Shown piece by piece: positions 44,015 through 52,030 of a DNA stretch of 64,000 nt (its first letter is position 1; every line of letters begins with the position of its first letter). The position numbers were made by a program, and so were the translations under genes. This DNA comes from Ruegeria sp. Alg231-54. GTDB taxonomy: Bacteria; Pseudomonadota; Alphaproteobacteria; Rhodobacterales; Rhodobacteraceae. The DNA lies in the NCBI RefSeq assembly GCF_900143525.1, contig NZ_FREZ01000004.1, positions 124,001 through 188,000 of the forward strand, written 5' to 3'. The notes under the pieces were generated by a model. That model had not been told where the DNA came from. It saw nothing but the letters and a program-made list of their open reading frames with translations, and did not search any database.

Positions 44015-44908
44015 ATGAAGCAGGAAAGCGGGCAGATTACACAGACATTCGCGGCGTGGGCCATTCCGGTTTCGGTGGCTGTTTTGCTGCTGAAGCTTCT
44101 GGCCTGGTGGGTGACTGGTTCGGTCGCCTTGTTATCGGATGCCCTGGAATCGGTGGTGAATGTGGCGGCCGCCCTGCTTGCATTTTTCGCGGTGCGGATA
44201 TCTGGCATGCCGCCAGACAAGAAACACCCGTTCGGGCATAAAAAGGCCGAGTATCTGTCCGCAGTGGCCGAGGGAACACTGATTGTTCTGGCCGCGCTAC
44301 TGATCATTCGTGAAGCCGTCTCTGCCTTGGCTGATCCGCATCTGGCCGGAGAACCGTTCCTGGGTATTGCCATAAATGTGGGCGCGACGTGCTTGAATGG
44401 TATCTGGGCGTTTCTGCTGTTGCGGGTTGGGCGACGAGAATCCTCACCGGCGTTGGAGGCGAGCGGAAAGCACATTTTGACCGACATTATGACCTCGGTC
44501 GGTGTTGTTGTCGGGTTGCTGATTGCGATGGCGACAGGTTGGTTGATCCTTGATCCCATTATCGCGATTCTGGTGGCCGTCAATATTCTGTGGGAAGGGT
44601 GGAAGGTTATCCGCGGCTCGGTCGACGGGTTGATGGATGCTTCGCTGATCGATGGGGAATTGACTTCTGTGCGCGAAACAATCGAAGCCAATTTGGGCCC
44701 GGCGCTTGAGTATCATGATCTGCGCGGTCGCAGGTCAGCCAACATGATTTTCGTTGAGTTTCACCTTGTCGTTGACGGTGCCATGTCGGTCGCGGCCGCG
44801 CATGACATCTGCGACGATATCGAGGCGGCCCTGAACAGAAAGTTTCCGGGGTCAGTCTTTGTCATCCATCTGGAACCGGACAGCGAGTTGAAAAGTACCA
44901 GAGCCTGA
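44015..44908 (+). CDS. Cation diffusion facilitator family transporter
   Basis: The 297-residue inner-membrane transporter has about six helices. The metal-binding TM2 reads LLSDALESVVNVAAALLAFF (D-x3-x pattern with S-D-A-x-E/H) and the cytoplasmic loop motif is DKKHPFGHKKAEYLSAVAEG. TM5 has LTDIMTSVGVVVGLLIAMAT with the second Asp pair. The C-terminal cytoplasmic domain (YHDLRGRRSANMIFVEFHLV) is the usual dimerising, metal-sensing part. Export of zinc, iron or another divalent metal in exchange for protons is likely. The first metal-binding position reads SDALES rather than SDAxHS, which may shift metal preference. Confidence 0.9.
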   Translation: MKQESGQITQTFAAWAIPVSVAVLLLKLLAWWVTGSVALLSDALESVVNVAAALLAFFAVRISGMPPDKKHPFGHKKAEYLSAVAEGTLIVLAALLIIREAVSALADPHLAGEPFLGIAINVGATCLNGIWAFLLLRVGRRESSPALEASGKHILTDIMTSVGVVVGLLIAMATGWLILDPIIAILVAVNILWEGWKVIRGSVDGLMDASLIDGELTSVRETIEANLGPALEYHDLRGRRSANMIFVEFHLVVDGAMSVAAAHDICDDIEAALNRKFPGSVFVIHLEPDSELKSTRA

Positions 44909-45086
44909 TTGACAGACACATCCGCCAGTGCGAAATGTCGCCCTCAGGTTCGGGTCCCCTGCCGTTCGCAGCCATTTGGCATTGGTGAAACCCGGTTGAT
45001 GAACATCTGTTGCCCTTTCCTGGCGCGCGGATGGCAATGCGAACCCCGTCCAGACTTGGCGCCCGTTTAAGGAAACGAGGCAAGAA

Positions 45087-45521
45087 ATGACACGTTCAAA
45101 CAGTATTGCTCCACTTGAGGAGCTAAAAGCGCAGGCAAAACGACTGCGCGACAGGCTGCGCGTTGCGGGGGTCACGCTCTCGCATAGTGAATCGCTGGAA
45201 TTGTTGGCGCATCAACATGGGGTGCGCGATTGGAATACGTTGCACGCAATGGCCGGAAATCGCATGCATTTGCGTGTTGGTGACCGGGTTGAAGGGTTCT
45301 ATCTGGGGCAGCCGTTCAGGGCGGAAATCCGTGGTATGACCCTGTTGGGTGACGGGTCGCATCGGCGCGTTACCTTACACTTTGACGCCCCCGTGGATGT
45401 CGTTCAGTTCGAAAGTTTCTCGGCCTATCGTCAGCGCGTAACCGGTGAGATTGGCTGGGATGGCCGATCCACACGGCATACATCGGACGGCCAACCGCAA
45501 CTGATCGTGCGACCCACGTAA
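45087..45521 (+). CDS. Glyoxalase-superfamily-related small protein
   Basis: The 144-residue product has the N-terminal pattern LEELKAQAKRLRDRLRVAGV then LSHSESLELLAHQHGVRDWN and TLHAM, which is shared by a family annotated glyoxalase-superfamily proteins. The C-terminal half is beta-rich (MHLRVGDRVEGFYLGQPFRA). No metal-binding glyoxalase triad can be identified, so enzymatic activity is unproven. It stands alone and is followed by a strong bidirectional terminator. Confidence 0.68.
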   Translation: MTRSNSIAPLEELKAQAKRLRDRLRVAGVTLSHSESLELLAHQHGVRDWNTLHAMAGNRMHLRVGDRVEGFYLGQPFRAEIRGMTLLGDGSHRRVTLHFDAPVDVVQFESFSAYRQRVTGEIGWDGRSTRHTSDGQPQLIVRPT

Positions 45522-45523
45522 AG

Positions 45524-45560
45524 AAAAGGGCGCGGCGGGTAACCACCGCCGCGCCCTTTT
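45524..45560. terminator. Bidirectional Rho-independent terminator
   Basis: A perfect 15-bp stem AAAAGGGCGCGGCGG/CCGCCGCGCCCTTTT with a short loop separates two convergent genes. It carries A and T runs on either side, so it can act in both directions. Confidence 0.92.
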
Positions 45561-45579
45561 GTTAAGTTCTGGTCTGGCG

Positions 45580-47019
45580 TCACTCTGCCGCCCAGCCACC
45601 GACGGCTTTGACCTCAAGGAAATCCTCCAACCCCCACAAGCCGCCTTCGCGCCCGTTTCCGGACTGTTTCATGCCGCCAAACGGTGATCCTGCACTGCGC
45701 GACTGGCCATTCATTTCGACCATGCCGGACCGCAGTACCCGCGCCATTCGGTTGGCGCGCGCGCCGTCTTGTGTCTGAACGTAATTGGTCAGGCCGTATG
45801 GCGTGTCGTTGGCAATCTCGACCGCCTCTTCTTCGGTGTCGAAGGGGATCATGGTCAGGACCGGGCCAAAGATCTCTTCGCGCGCGATGTTCATCTGGTT
45901 ATTGGCGTCAGCAAAGACGGTCGGACGTACATAATAACCCTTGTTCAGCCCCTCGGGCCGACCGGTGCCGCCTGTCACCAATCGGGCGCCTTCATCGATG
46001 CCCTTCTGGATCAGGTCCTGGATTTTGTTCCACTGCACCTCGTTCACGACGGGGCCGATATGGCGGCCTTCTTCCTGCGCGCTGCCCACCGAAACAATGC
46101 TGGCCACTTCAGCCGCCGTTTCCACAGCCTGATCGTAGATCGGGCGCTGCACCAGCATGCGGCTGGGCGCATTACAGCTTTGGCCGGTGTTGTTCATCAT
46201 GTGCAGAACGCCGCGTTTGACGGCCTTTTCGTCGGCATCTGCAAAGACCACGTTTGCGCCCTTGCCGCCCAGCTCCAGATGTACCTTCTTCAAAGTATCT
46301 GCGGCACTTTTTGAGATCGCTGTGCCAGCGCGGGTCGAGCCGGTAAAGCTGACCATATCCACATCAGGATGCGCCGAAAGTTGGGAACCAACGCCCACGC
46401 CATCCCCGTTCACCAGATTGAACACACCGGCGGGGAAGCCGGCCTCATCCATCATCTCGGCAAAGATAATTGCGTTCAGCGGACTTTGTTCGGATGGTTT
46501 CAGAACCATGGTGCAGCCTGCAATCGCCGCCGCGCCGACCTTGAGCGTGACCTGGTTCATCGGCCAGTTCCAAGGTGTAATCAGGGCGGCGACACCGACG
46601 GCCTCATAGATGATCCTGTCATTGGGCGCGTGATCGCCCAGCGGGCGGTCGAATTGGAACGCTTTGGCTGCCTGCACAAAGTTCGCCAGGTGATACATGC
46701 CCGCACCGGATTGCTGGGTGCGCGCCATGTCGATTGGCGCGCCCATCTCAAGTGACATCGCCTGTGCCAAATCCTCAGACCGGGCTTGGTAAATCCCGAT
46801 CAGTTTCTCGACCAGCGCGATGCGATCCTCGACCGGTGTGGCCATCCAGCCGGGCAGGGCGGCCTTTGCGGCAGCAACTGCGGCGTCGGTATCAGCTTGC
46901 GCGCCCAGTGAGATCACTGCGCAGGGTTCCTCGGTCGAGGGGTTGATCACCTCGAAATCATTCGCTGCAGATGGGGCGACCCATGTTCCGTCAATGTAGA
47001 AATTGCGTTTCTCGATCAT
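45580..47019 (-). CDS. NAD(P)-dependent aldehyde dehydrogenase
   Basis: The 479-residue enzyme oxidises an aldehyde to the acid. Motifs are ALITPWNWPMNQVTLKVGAA with the cofactor-binding Asn/Trp, VSFTGSTRAG, the general-base Glu in HLELGGKGANVVFADAD, the catalytic Cys in NNTGQSCNAPSRM, and IAREEIFGPVLTMIPF. ATG 47019 follows GGAGGATACGTG. The substrate is not predictable; betaine-aldehyde-type dehydrogenases share the NTGQxC motif, but no choline genes are adjacent. It is divergent from the 1-Cys peroxiredoxin gene. Confidence 0.9.
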   Translation of the reverse strand: MIEKRNFYIDGTWVAPSAANDFEVINPSTEEPCAVISLGAQADTDAAVAAAKAALPGWMATPVEDRIALVEKLIGIYQARSEDLAQAMSLEMGAPIDMARTQQSGAGMYHLANFVQAAKAFQFDRPLGDHAPNDRIIYEAVGVAALITPWNWPMNQVTLKVGAAAIAGCTMVLKPSEQSPLNAIIFAEMMDEAGFPAGVFNLVNGDGVGVGSQLSAHPDVDMVSFTGSTRAGTAISKSAADTLKKVHLELGGKGANVVFADADEKAVKRGVLHMMNNTGQSCNAPSRMLVQRPIYDQAVETAAEVASIVSVGSAQEEGRHIGPVVNEVQWNKIQDLIQKGIDEGARLVTGGTGRPEGLNKGYYVRPTVFADANNQMNIAREEIFGPVLTMIPFDTEEEAVEIANDTPYGLTNYVQTQDGARANRMARVLRSGMVEMNGQSRSAGSPFGGMKQSGNGREGGLWGLEDFLEVKAVGGWAAE

Positions 47020-47099
47020 CACGTATCCTCCTGATCCCGTGGCCCGGATGGCGGGAATTTGGGCCACTCTGGCACCGGCGTATCTGTGTGGCAAGGCGC

Positions 47100-47113
47100 A
47101 ATTTGATCAAATT
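47100..47113. promoter_or_regulatory. Perfect 14-bp palindrome in a divergent promoter region
   Basis: AATTTGATCAAATT lies in an AT-rich part of the gap between the aldehyde dehydrogenase and peroxiredoxin genes. It could be an operator acting on either gene. It does not match an FNR/CRP box, because the half-sites are not separated. Confidence 0.4.
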
Positions 47114-47225
47114 AATTTCCTCAAAAATGAATACCCTTTCAAGCAGCGAATGGTTTAACAATGGCGCAGAGTTATTAGGTTTCCAGCAACCGACTCGGTT
47201 TGTTTCACATAAAAGGAGATGCCCC

Positions 47226-47876
47226 ATGGGTTTGCGCATCAATGACACCGTTCCGAATTTCACTGCAGAGACGGATCAGGGCACTGTTCAGTTCCATGAC
47301 TGGATCGGTGACAGCTGGGCGATCCTGTTTTCACACCCCAAGGATTTCACGCCGGTCTGCACCACTGAGTTTTCGGCCGTTGCACAGCTGAACGACGAAT
47401 GGGCAGCCCGCAATACCAAGGTGATGGGCGTTTCAGTCGATGGTGTCGAGGACCACAAAAAGTGGAAGAAGGACATCGAGGCGTATGGCAACGCCAACCC
47501 CGGTTTTCCGATCATTGCCGATGACGGCCTGGCCGTGTCCAAGGCATTCGACATGCTGCCCGCCGAGGCGTACCTGCCCGATGGCCGCACCCCTGCCGAC
47601 AGTGCAACCGTGCGTTCGGTGTTCATCATCGGCCCGGACAAACAGTTGAAACTGTCGATGACCTACCCGATGACCGTGGGCCGAAACTTTGCCGAAATCC
47701 TGCGCGCGCTGGACGGTCTGCAGATGAGCGCCAAGGGCGTGGCCACCCCCGCGAACTGGGTGCCGGGCGAAGACGTGATCATCCCGCCTGCGGTTTCGAA
47801 TGACGAGGCAAAAGAAAAATTCGGTGAGTTCGAAACCATCTTTCCGTATCTGCGTAAAACCAAAGCGCCCAGCTAA
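47226..47876 (+). CDS. 1-Cys peroxiredoxin (Prx6-like)
   Basis: The 216-residue thiol peroxidase of the Prx6/AhpC-like class has its peroxidatic Cys45 in SHPKDFTPVCTTEFSAVAQL. The Prx6-type C-terminal extension is ILRALDGLQMSAKGVATPAN then WVPGEDVIIPP. KKWKKDIEAYGNANPGFPII and MTYPMTVGRNFAEILRAL are also family blocks. ATG 47226 follows AAAAGGAGATGCCCC. It removes peroxides in the cytoplasm. The gene has its own AT-rich promoter region. Confidence 0.93.
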   Translation: MGLRINDTVPNFTAETDQGTVQFHDWIGDSWAILFSHPKDFTPVCTTEFSAVAQLNDEWAARNTKVMGVSVDGVEDHKKWKKDIEAYGNANPGFPIIADDGLAVSKAFDMLPAEAYLPDGRTPADSATVRSVFIIGPDKQLKLSMTYPMTVGRNFAEILRALDGLQMSAKGVATPANWVPGEDVIIPPAVSNDEAKEKFGEFETIFPYLRKTKAPS

Positions 47877-47883
47877 AGTAGCT

Positions 47884-47912
47884 CGGGCAGGGCGCTAAGC
47901 TCTGCCCGTTTC
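47884..47912 (+). terminator. Stem-loop after the 1-Cys peroxiredoxin gene
   Basis: Stem CGGGCAG (47884-47890) pairs with CTGCCCG (47902-47908) and is followed by only three T. It lies 8 bp after the stop, between convergent genes. It is a plausible but not strong terminator. Confidence 0.55.
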
Positions 47913-47932
47913 CAATCCGCCTTCAAGGGTGA

Positions 47933-48655
47933 CTAAGCTGCGGATCGTTGAGGGTGCTGATACAGTTTCCGACGGTAGGCAGCACGCTTGAATTCACGCG
48001 TCAGCTTGTCGGCCAGCGGCGGGCTTGCCTGTATGGTCGAACCGCCGATTTCTTGTGCGACTTCCTGATTGCGGCTTCCTTGCAAGGAAAGGATTGGCTG
48101 CCCAGTCACCCAGTGCATTTGCAGGAACGTGTCGACCGGTCGGTCAATCTGGTCGGTTACGGCAAGCAACCGCTCAGCCGCACGCCGCCCGACCACCTGG
48201 CAGACGCATTGCAGGCCAATGACTTTTGGCAGGATCAGACGCAATCCGTTTTGCTCTACAAGCGTTCTTGCCGCATCCTCGCGTTGTTTCACGGGAATTC
48301 GGATATAGTGATCCGGGGTCGCAAGCGGATCCAGCATCTCTAACGCACTGGCCATGCGGCAAGGGTCTATGCGCAGATCATCCTCGGCAATGATAGCGCG
48401 GTCGATCTTTTCATCAACGAGCTTGCGCCAGATTCGTCGATGGCTCGCGAAAACTCCGATCTCCGCAGGGCGCAGCAAAAAAGGGTATCTGGGGCGATAC
48501 AAATCGCCCGGAAACAATTGTACATCCGTGATTTGAGCAGGGTCCTTCCCATCGACGGCCTCGAACAGTTCCGCATCGGGCAGACTGGCACACAGCCGTT
48601 CGGCATTGGGTCGCCGCGCTGTGCTTGCCGTCATATGGATGACAAAAGTCCTCAT
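47933..48655 (-). CDS. Glycosyltransferase family 25 protein
   Basis: The 240-residue product opens FVIHMTASTARRPNAERLCA, the GT25 start (xxINLxxSxxRR). GEIGVFASHRRIWRKL-type sequence follows (PAEIGVFASHRRIWRKLVDE), then the DxD-like IIAEDDLRID near residue 88. CVCQVVGRRAAERLLAVTD matches the later YxxxxxAA block. Family members add sugars to lipooligosaccharide or collagen-like proteins. ATG 48655 lies before the conserved opening; a longer upstream frame has no homology. It is monocistronic. Confidence 0.82.
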   Translation of the reverse strand: MRTFVIHMTASTARRPNAERLCASLPDAELFEAVDGKDPAQITDVQLFPGDLYRPRYPFLLRPAEIGVFASHRRIWRKLVDEKIDRAIIAEDDLRIDPCRMASALEMLDPLATPDHYIRIPVKQREDAARTLVEQNGLRLILPKVIGLQCVCQVVGRRAAERLLAVTDQIDRPVDTFLQMHWVTGQPILSLQGSRNQEVAQEIGGSTIQASPPLADKLTREFKRAAYRRKLYQHPQRSAA

Positions 48656-48725
48656 GCCACAGTGCATAGAACACGATAACGAAAGGGGGAAGAGAAACCC
48701 GAAAGAAACACTTCCCCGTGATCCA

Positions 48726-49415
48726 TCAGAAACCGTAACGCAGGCCGACATTGACGCTGAAGACGTCGATATCATCCTCGACCGTACCCGTGGACGCACC
48801 GTTTGGTGCCAAACGTGCCGAGGATACGTCGAATGCGCGGGCATATCGGGTGTCCAGGGTCAGGGAGGTATTTGGGCCGATCTCATAGGCTACACCGGCA
48901 ATAATTTGCGCAGCAAAGGTGGCGTCGGTGTCGTTCAGTTCGACGCCCGGTCCGTAGACAAAGTCCAGATCAGAGTAGGTGGCACCCAGACCCAGACCAA
49001 CATAGGGCGTGAAGGCCCCTGCCTGTTTGAAGTCGACCAGCACATTGGCGAACAGCGATGTCTGCGACACGTCACCCGAAATGTTGCCTTCCGCGCCGGG
49101 ACCATTGCCCGAGAAATTGACGCCGTCTACGTCGTTCTCACGATAGGACAGTTCCAGCTCGATCCGGGTGCCAAACTGATCGTTCGACCATTGCGGGATC
49201 TCTTTGCCGACCGCGATGCCCAGCCCATAGCCGCTATCGAAATCGGTATCCACCGACTGCGATGATCCATTGATCGTGCCGCTAAAGTCGCTGTCCTGTA
49301 GTTGGCTGTACCCAGCAAAGCCCTGAAGATAGAGACCCTCGGACAAGCTCTGGGCGGCCAGTGCGGACGCGCTGATCGTCAAAGCTGTCGAGGCGAGAAG
49401 AAGACGCGTAACCAT
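48726..49415 (-). CDS. Outer-membrane beta-barrel protein (opacity/porin-like)
   Basis: The 229-residue product has a signal peptide (LLLASTALTISASALA) and alternating beta strands typical of an 8-stranded barrel: GLYLQGFAGYSQLQDSDFSG, YGLGIAVGKEIPQWSNDQFG, TRIELELSYRENDVDGVNFS and AFTPYVGLGLGATYSDL. It ends with an aromatic C-terminal strand (VFSVNVGLRYGF), the signal for the Bam machinery. ATG 49415 has AAGGA seven bases upstream; ATG 49421 is in frame. It is probably an abundant small surface protein of the Opa/Omp25 type. Confidence 0.85.
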   Translation of the reverse strand: MVTRLLLASTALTISASALAAQSLSEGLYLQGFAGYSQLQDSDFSGTINGSSQSVDTDFDSGYGLGIAVGKEIPQWSNDQFGTRIELELSYRENDVDGVNFSGNGPGAEGNISGDVSQTSLFANVLVDFKQAGAFTPYVGLGLGATYSDLDFVYGPGVELNDTDATFAAQIIAGVAYEIGPNTSLTLDTRYARAFDVSSARLAPNGASTGTVEDDIDVFSVNVGLRYGF

Positions 49416-49565
49416 GGCCATGTCCTTTGTTCCACAATTGGTATGGCGCACATGTGGGCAGTAGAAGCAGGAATGAAAGGCGCCAGCCCTTCACTTCAAT
49501 TCACAGGATATTGGGCGTGTGTGAGTGAATAAGATCAGTACCGAGCTAACATTTTGATTCACGGT

Positions 49566-50087
49566 CTATGTGGTCGAATTCGATCTTTCAGAACTGTTTG
49601 TCAGCAAAGGTTCGGAAAGCAGCTCATCGATGAAGTAGCTCAGCAATTGCACGCGTCCCGTAACTCCTGCCTTGCGATACACCGCGGCGCATTGCGCTTT
49701 GACCGTGCCTTCTTTGGTTTGCCGCAATGTCGCGATGTCCGCAATTGACAGACCCTTGATAGACAACAGGGCAACGTCGCGCTCAGCATCACTCAGGTTC
49801 CACTCAGTGAATTGAGAGGCAATGAGTTGAGCAAACGCGCCCTGCGCGACACTCAGTTGTCGTTGCATGTCGCGCACACGCCTGTTTTGGGACCGGATCA
49901 GTGCAATCGTCGCGGCAAGACCGCCGATCAATGCCAGGGCCAGAACCAGTTCGAAACTATGCAGGTGGCGAAAGCCCGCGCCTTCCCCACCGGTCCAGTC
50001 CAACATCGCGTCCGTCACGAAAAAGGCGGCGCAGACAGCCTGCACCACCAGAAGGAGCCAAAGCAATGACGTTTGTGAAAGCTTCAT
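49566..50087 (-). CDS. Membrane-anchored LuxR-type transcriptional regulator
   Basis: The 173-residue product has two N-terminal transmembrane helices (LLWLLLVVQAVCAAFFVTDA and SFELVLALALIGGLAATIAL), a short coiled coil (RRVRDMQRQLSVAQGAF), then a GerE/LuxR helix-turn-helix (LSDAERDVALLSIKGLSIAD then IATLRQTKEGTVKAQCAAVY). No receiver or autoinducer domain is present. A LuxR-type HTH attached to the membrane suggests sensing of an envelope signal. The neighbouring exported PepSY-like protein, encoded just upstream on the same strand, might be part of that. Confidence 0.8.
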   Translation of the reverse strand: MKLSQTSLLWLLLVVQAVCAAFFVTDAMLDWTGGEGAGFRHLHSFELVLALALIGGLAATIALIRSQNRRVRDMQRQLSVAQGAFAQLIASQFTEWNLSDAERDVALLSIKGLSIADIATLRQTKEGTVKAQCAAVYRKAGVTGRVQLLSYFIDELLSEPLLTNSSERSNSTT

Positions 50088-50110
50088 GAGGCTCCTGAGA
50101 GTTCGTCGGG

Positions 50111-50383
50111 TCAGTCATCGTCCTCTTCGAGTTCGATGGCAGTTACCACGCCGTCGGTCTCGGACAGGACAAGTTCAGTTTCTACACCATCCTTGATGAG
50201 TTCAACCTCGATCTCGCCATCTTCGAATTCGATCTCTTCGATTTCGTATCCCTGCGCCTCCAGGGCCGTGCGGATATCGGACTCGGTGGTGCCCAGTTTG
50301 TCGCCCAGCCCGACATTGGCCAGTGCAAGAACCGGCGCTGTTGCAATCAATCCGGTCAGTGTCAGCAGTTTCAAGGTTTCCAT
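50111..50383 (-). CDS. Small exported PepSY-like protein
   Basis: The 90-residue product has a signal peptide (LLTLTGLIATAPVLALA) and a single PepSY-like domain (TTESDIRTALEAQGYEIEEI then EFEDGEIEVELIKDGVETEL). It ends in an acidic tail (IELEEDDD). ATG 50383 follows AGGAGATGCAAA. PepSY proteins are often periplasmic and can inhibit proteases or modulate sensor proteins. It lies 23 bp upstream of the membrane LuxR gene on the same strand, so co-expression is likely. Confidence 0.75.
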   Translation of the reverse strand: METLKLLTLTGLIATAPVLALANVGLGDKLGTTESDIRTALEAQGYEIEEIEFEDGEIEVELIKDGVETELVLSETDGVVTAIELEEDDD

Positions 50384-50620
50384 TTTGCATCTCCTTTTTG
50401 CGTTGTGGCGATGTTGTGAAACTGGGAACAGGGCGCGTGCGCTGCGATTGGCTTTTGGTTGAAACGCAAGGAATTGGACCAAAGTTTATCCCGGTAAAAT
50501 GCGGTTTCAGGCCGCCTGGTTCTGCATTTGCCCGAATTGTGTTAGGTTTAGACCGGGGGAGTTCTACAGGCATATAACCAAGACGTCGGGCGTTCAGACT
50601 GTGTAAAACAGGAGAAGACG

Positions 50621-51256
50621 ATGGCATTCACAGATTGGTACGTTGAAGGCGATGCATTCGGGAACTGCAATTGCGGCTATGCCTGCCCTTGCCAATTCGA
50701 AGAATTACCAACCCACGGAAATTGCCGCGGCTTTGAGGTGCTTGAGGTTTCCAAAGGACATTTTGGCGACACCGACCTTGCGGGCACAAAAGCTGCGCTG
50801 ATCTATGCCTGGCCTGGCCCGATCTTTGAGGGCGGCGGCCAGATGCAGGTGATCATCGACCCAAGCGCCTCGGACGCGCAACGGGCCGCATTGGAAAAGG
50901 TCTTTCACGGGGAAGAGACCGAGGAAATGGCAACCCACTGGCATGTCTTCCGCACGATGTGCGACACCGTTCACGAGACCCTGTATGTGCCGATTGATTT
51001 TGAGATGGACATGGATGGGCGCACCGCCAAAGTCTCAATCGGTGAGGTGCTGAGCTCAACCGGCCGTCCCATCGAGGCCCCACATGGTGGTGGCCCGCAT
51101 CGTGTACGGATCGACATTCCCGGTGGTATAGAATTCACCCTGGCCGAGATTGGCAGTGCATCGACCAAGGCAGATGCGGCGATCAAACTGGATTTGAACG
51201 ACAGTTATGGGCAGTGGCATGTGATGAAACACGGGCCGTCTGGCGTGGCGCACTGA
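50621..51256 (+). CDS. DUF1326 domain protein
   Basis: The 211-residue product carries the DUF1326 pattern: DWYVEGDAFGNCNCGYACPC then QFEELPTHGNC, a cysteine-rich N-terminus able to bind metal. GTKAALIYAWPGPIFEGGGQ and PIDFEMDMDGRTAKVSIGEV follow. The function of the family is unknown. There is no signal peptide, so it is cytoplasmic. ATG 50621 follows CAGGAGAAGACG. It stands alone between the PepSY and PACE-like genes. Confidence 0.83.
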   Translation: MAFTDWYVEGDAFGNCNCGYACPCQFEELPTHGNCRGFEVLEVSKGHFGDTDLAGTKAALIYAWPGPIFEGGGQMQVIIDPSASDAQRAALEKVFHGEETEEMATHWHVFRTMCDTVHETLYVPIDFEMDMDGRTAKVSIGEVLSSTGRPIEAPHGGGPHRVRIDIPGGIEFTLAEIGSASTKADAAIKLDLNDSYGQWHVMKHGPSGVAH

Positions 51257-51286
51257 CGTTCTGGGTATTTGACTTGTCAGCAAGGA

Positions 51287-51772
51287 TCAGGCTGCAGCGG
51301 CTTCACCAGTCAGATGTTCGCTTTGGCCAGCTTCGTTCTTTTCCAAGCTTGGCTTAATCGGCCGCACGCGATCATAGATGATGTGGAACAGGTAGGTGTA
51401 AACCGTATAAGTCAGTGTCAGACCGACATTGAGCGCAAGCGCTGATCCCAGAGAATGCCCACCAACCATCATCAAAAGTGGGCAGGTGATCATGACTGCC
51501 GTAACCTCATGCAATGTGGCATGAAGAACACGCACCGATTGGGGGCGTTTGCAGGCCAACCGAGCCGTTTTGCCCCGCTCAATCAGATCGAAAATAGTAT
51601 TGAAGATCGGGCACCAGATCATGATCACAATCGATAGCATGGCGATCATAGCGAACCCGTGCACCATCGATGCGCCGGTCAAATAAGCGTATACGGGTGA
51701 GACAAAAGCGATCCCGATCATCTCGAAGCTGCCGGTCTGGATGACGCGTTCCTTGAAGGTCCTCAGGGTCAT
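51287..51772 (-). CDS. PACE-family multidrug efflux-like membrane protein
   Basis: The 161-residue product is made of two repeated helical hairpins of the bacterial transmembrane pair (BTP) domain. The first is RTFKERVIQTGSFEMIGIAF then VSPVYAYLTGAS and MIWCPIFNTIFD; the second is SVRVLHATLHEVTAVMITCP then LNVGLTLTYTVYTYLFHIIYD. This layout, with R…FE, NxxxD-like and HExxA-like motifs, is that of PACE transporters such as AceI (chlorhexidine and related cationic compounds). ATG 51772 is chosen over an upstream start at 51799, which has weaker context. Confidence 0.8.
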   Translation of the reverse strand: MTLRTFKERVIQTGSFEMIGIAFVSPVYAYLTGASMVHGFAMIAMLSIVIMIWCPIFNTIFDLIERGKTARLACKRPQSVRVLHATLHEVTAVMITCPLLMMVGGHSLGSALALNVGLTLTYTVYTYLFHIIYDRVRPIKPSLEKNEAGQSEHLTGEAAAA

Positions 51773-51974
51773 GTCACGCCTTTCAAAACACAGGATCACC
51801 GTTCAGCCGAGCGGATTGCCCGGTCGCTGAAATACGGGTGGTCTTAAGGGATGGATTGCTTCCCTAGCGTAACCTTTCATGAAGAAATACATCTGACTGT
51901 GAACTCGCACACATTCAGATATTTATGGCAATAATTGACCGATCCGTCCTTGGCTGGGCGGTCATAGCTCGAAA

Positions 51975-52008
51975 CGAAAAAAGGCCCCGGCGTTTCCACC
52001 GGGGCCTT
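51975..52008 (-). terminator. Rho-independent terminator of pnp
   Basis: On the minus strand, stem AAGGCCCCGG/CCGGGGCCTT with a GC-rich 10-bp match is followed by TTTTTT. It lies 23 bp past the pnp stop. Confidence 0.92.
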
Positions 52009-52030
52009 GATCAATTGAAAGAAGAACAGA

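Noticed and set aside
47100..47113. FNR/CRP-type binding site.
   Set aside because: The half-sites TTGAT and ATCAA overlap here instead of being separated by four bases, so the palindrome does not match the FNR consensus.
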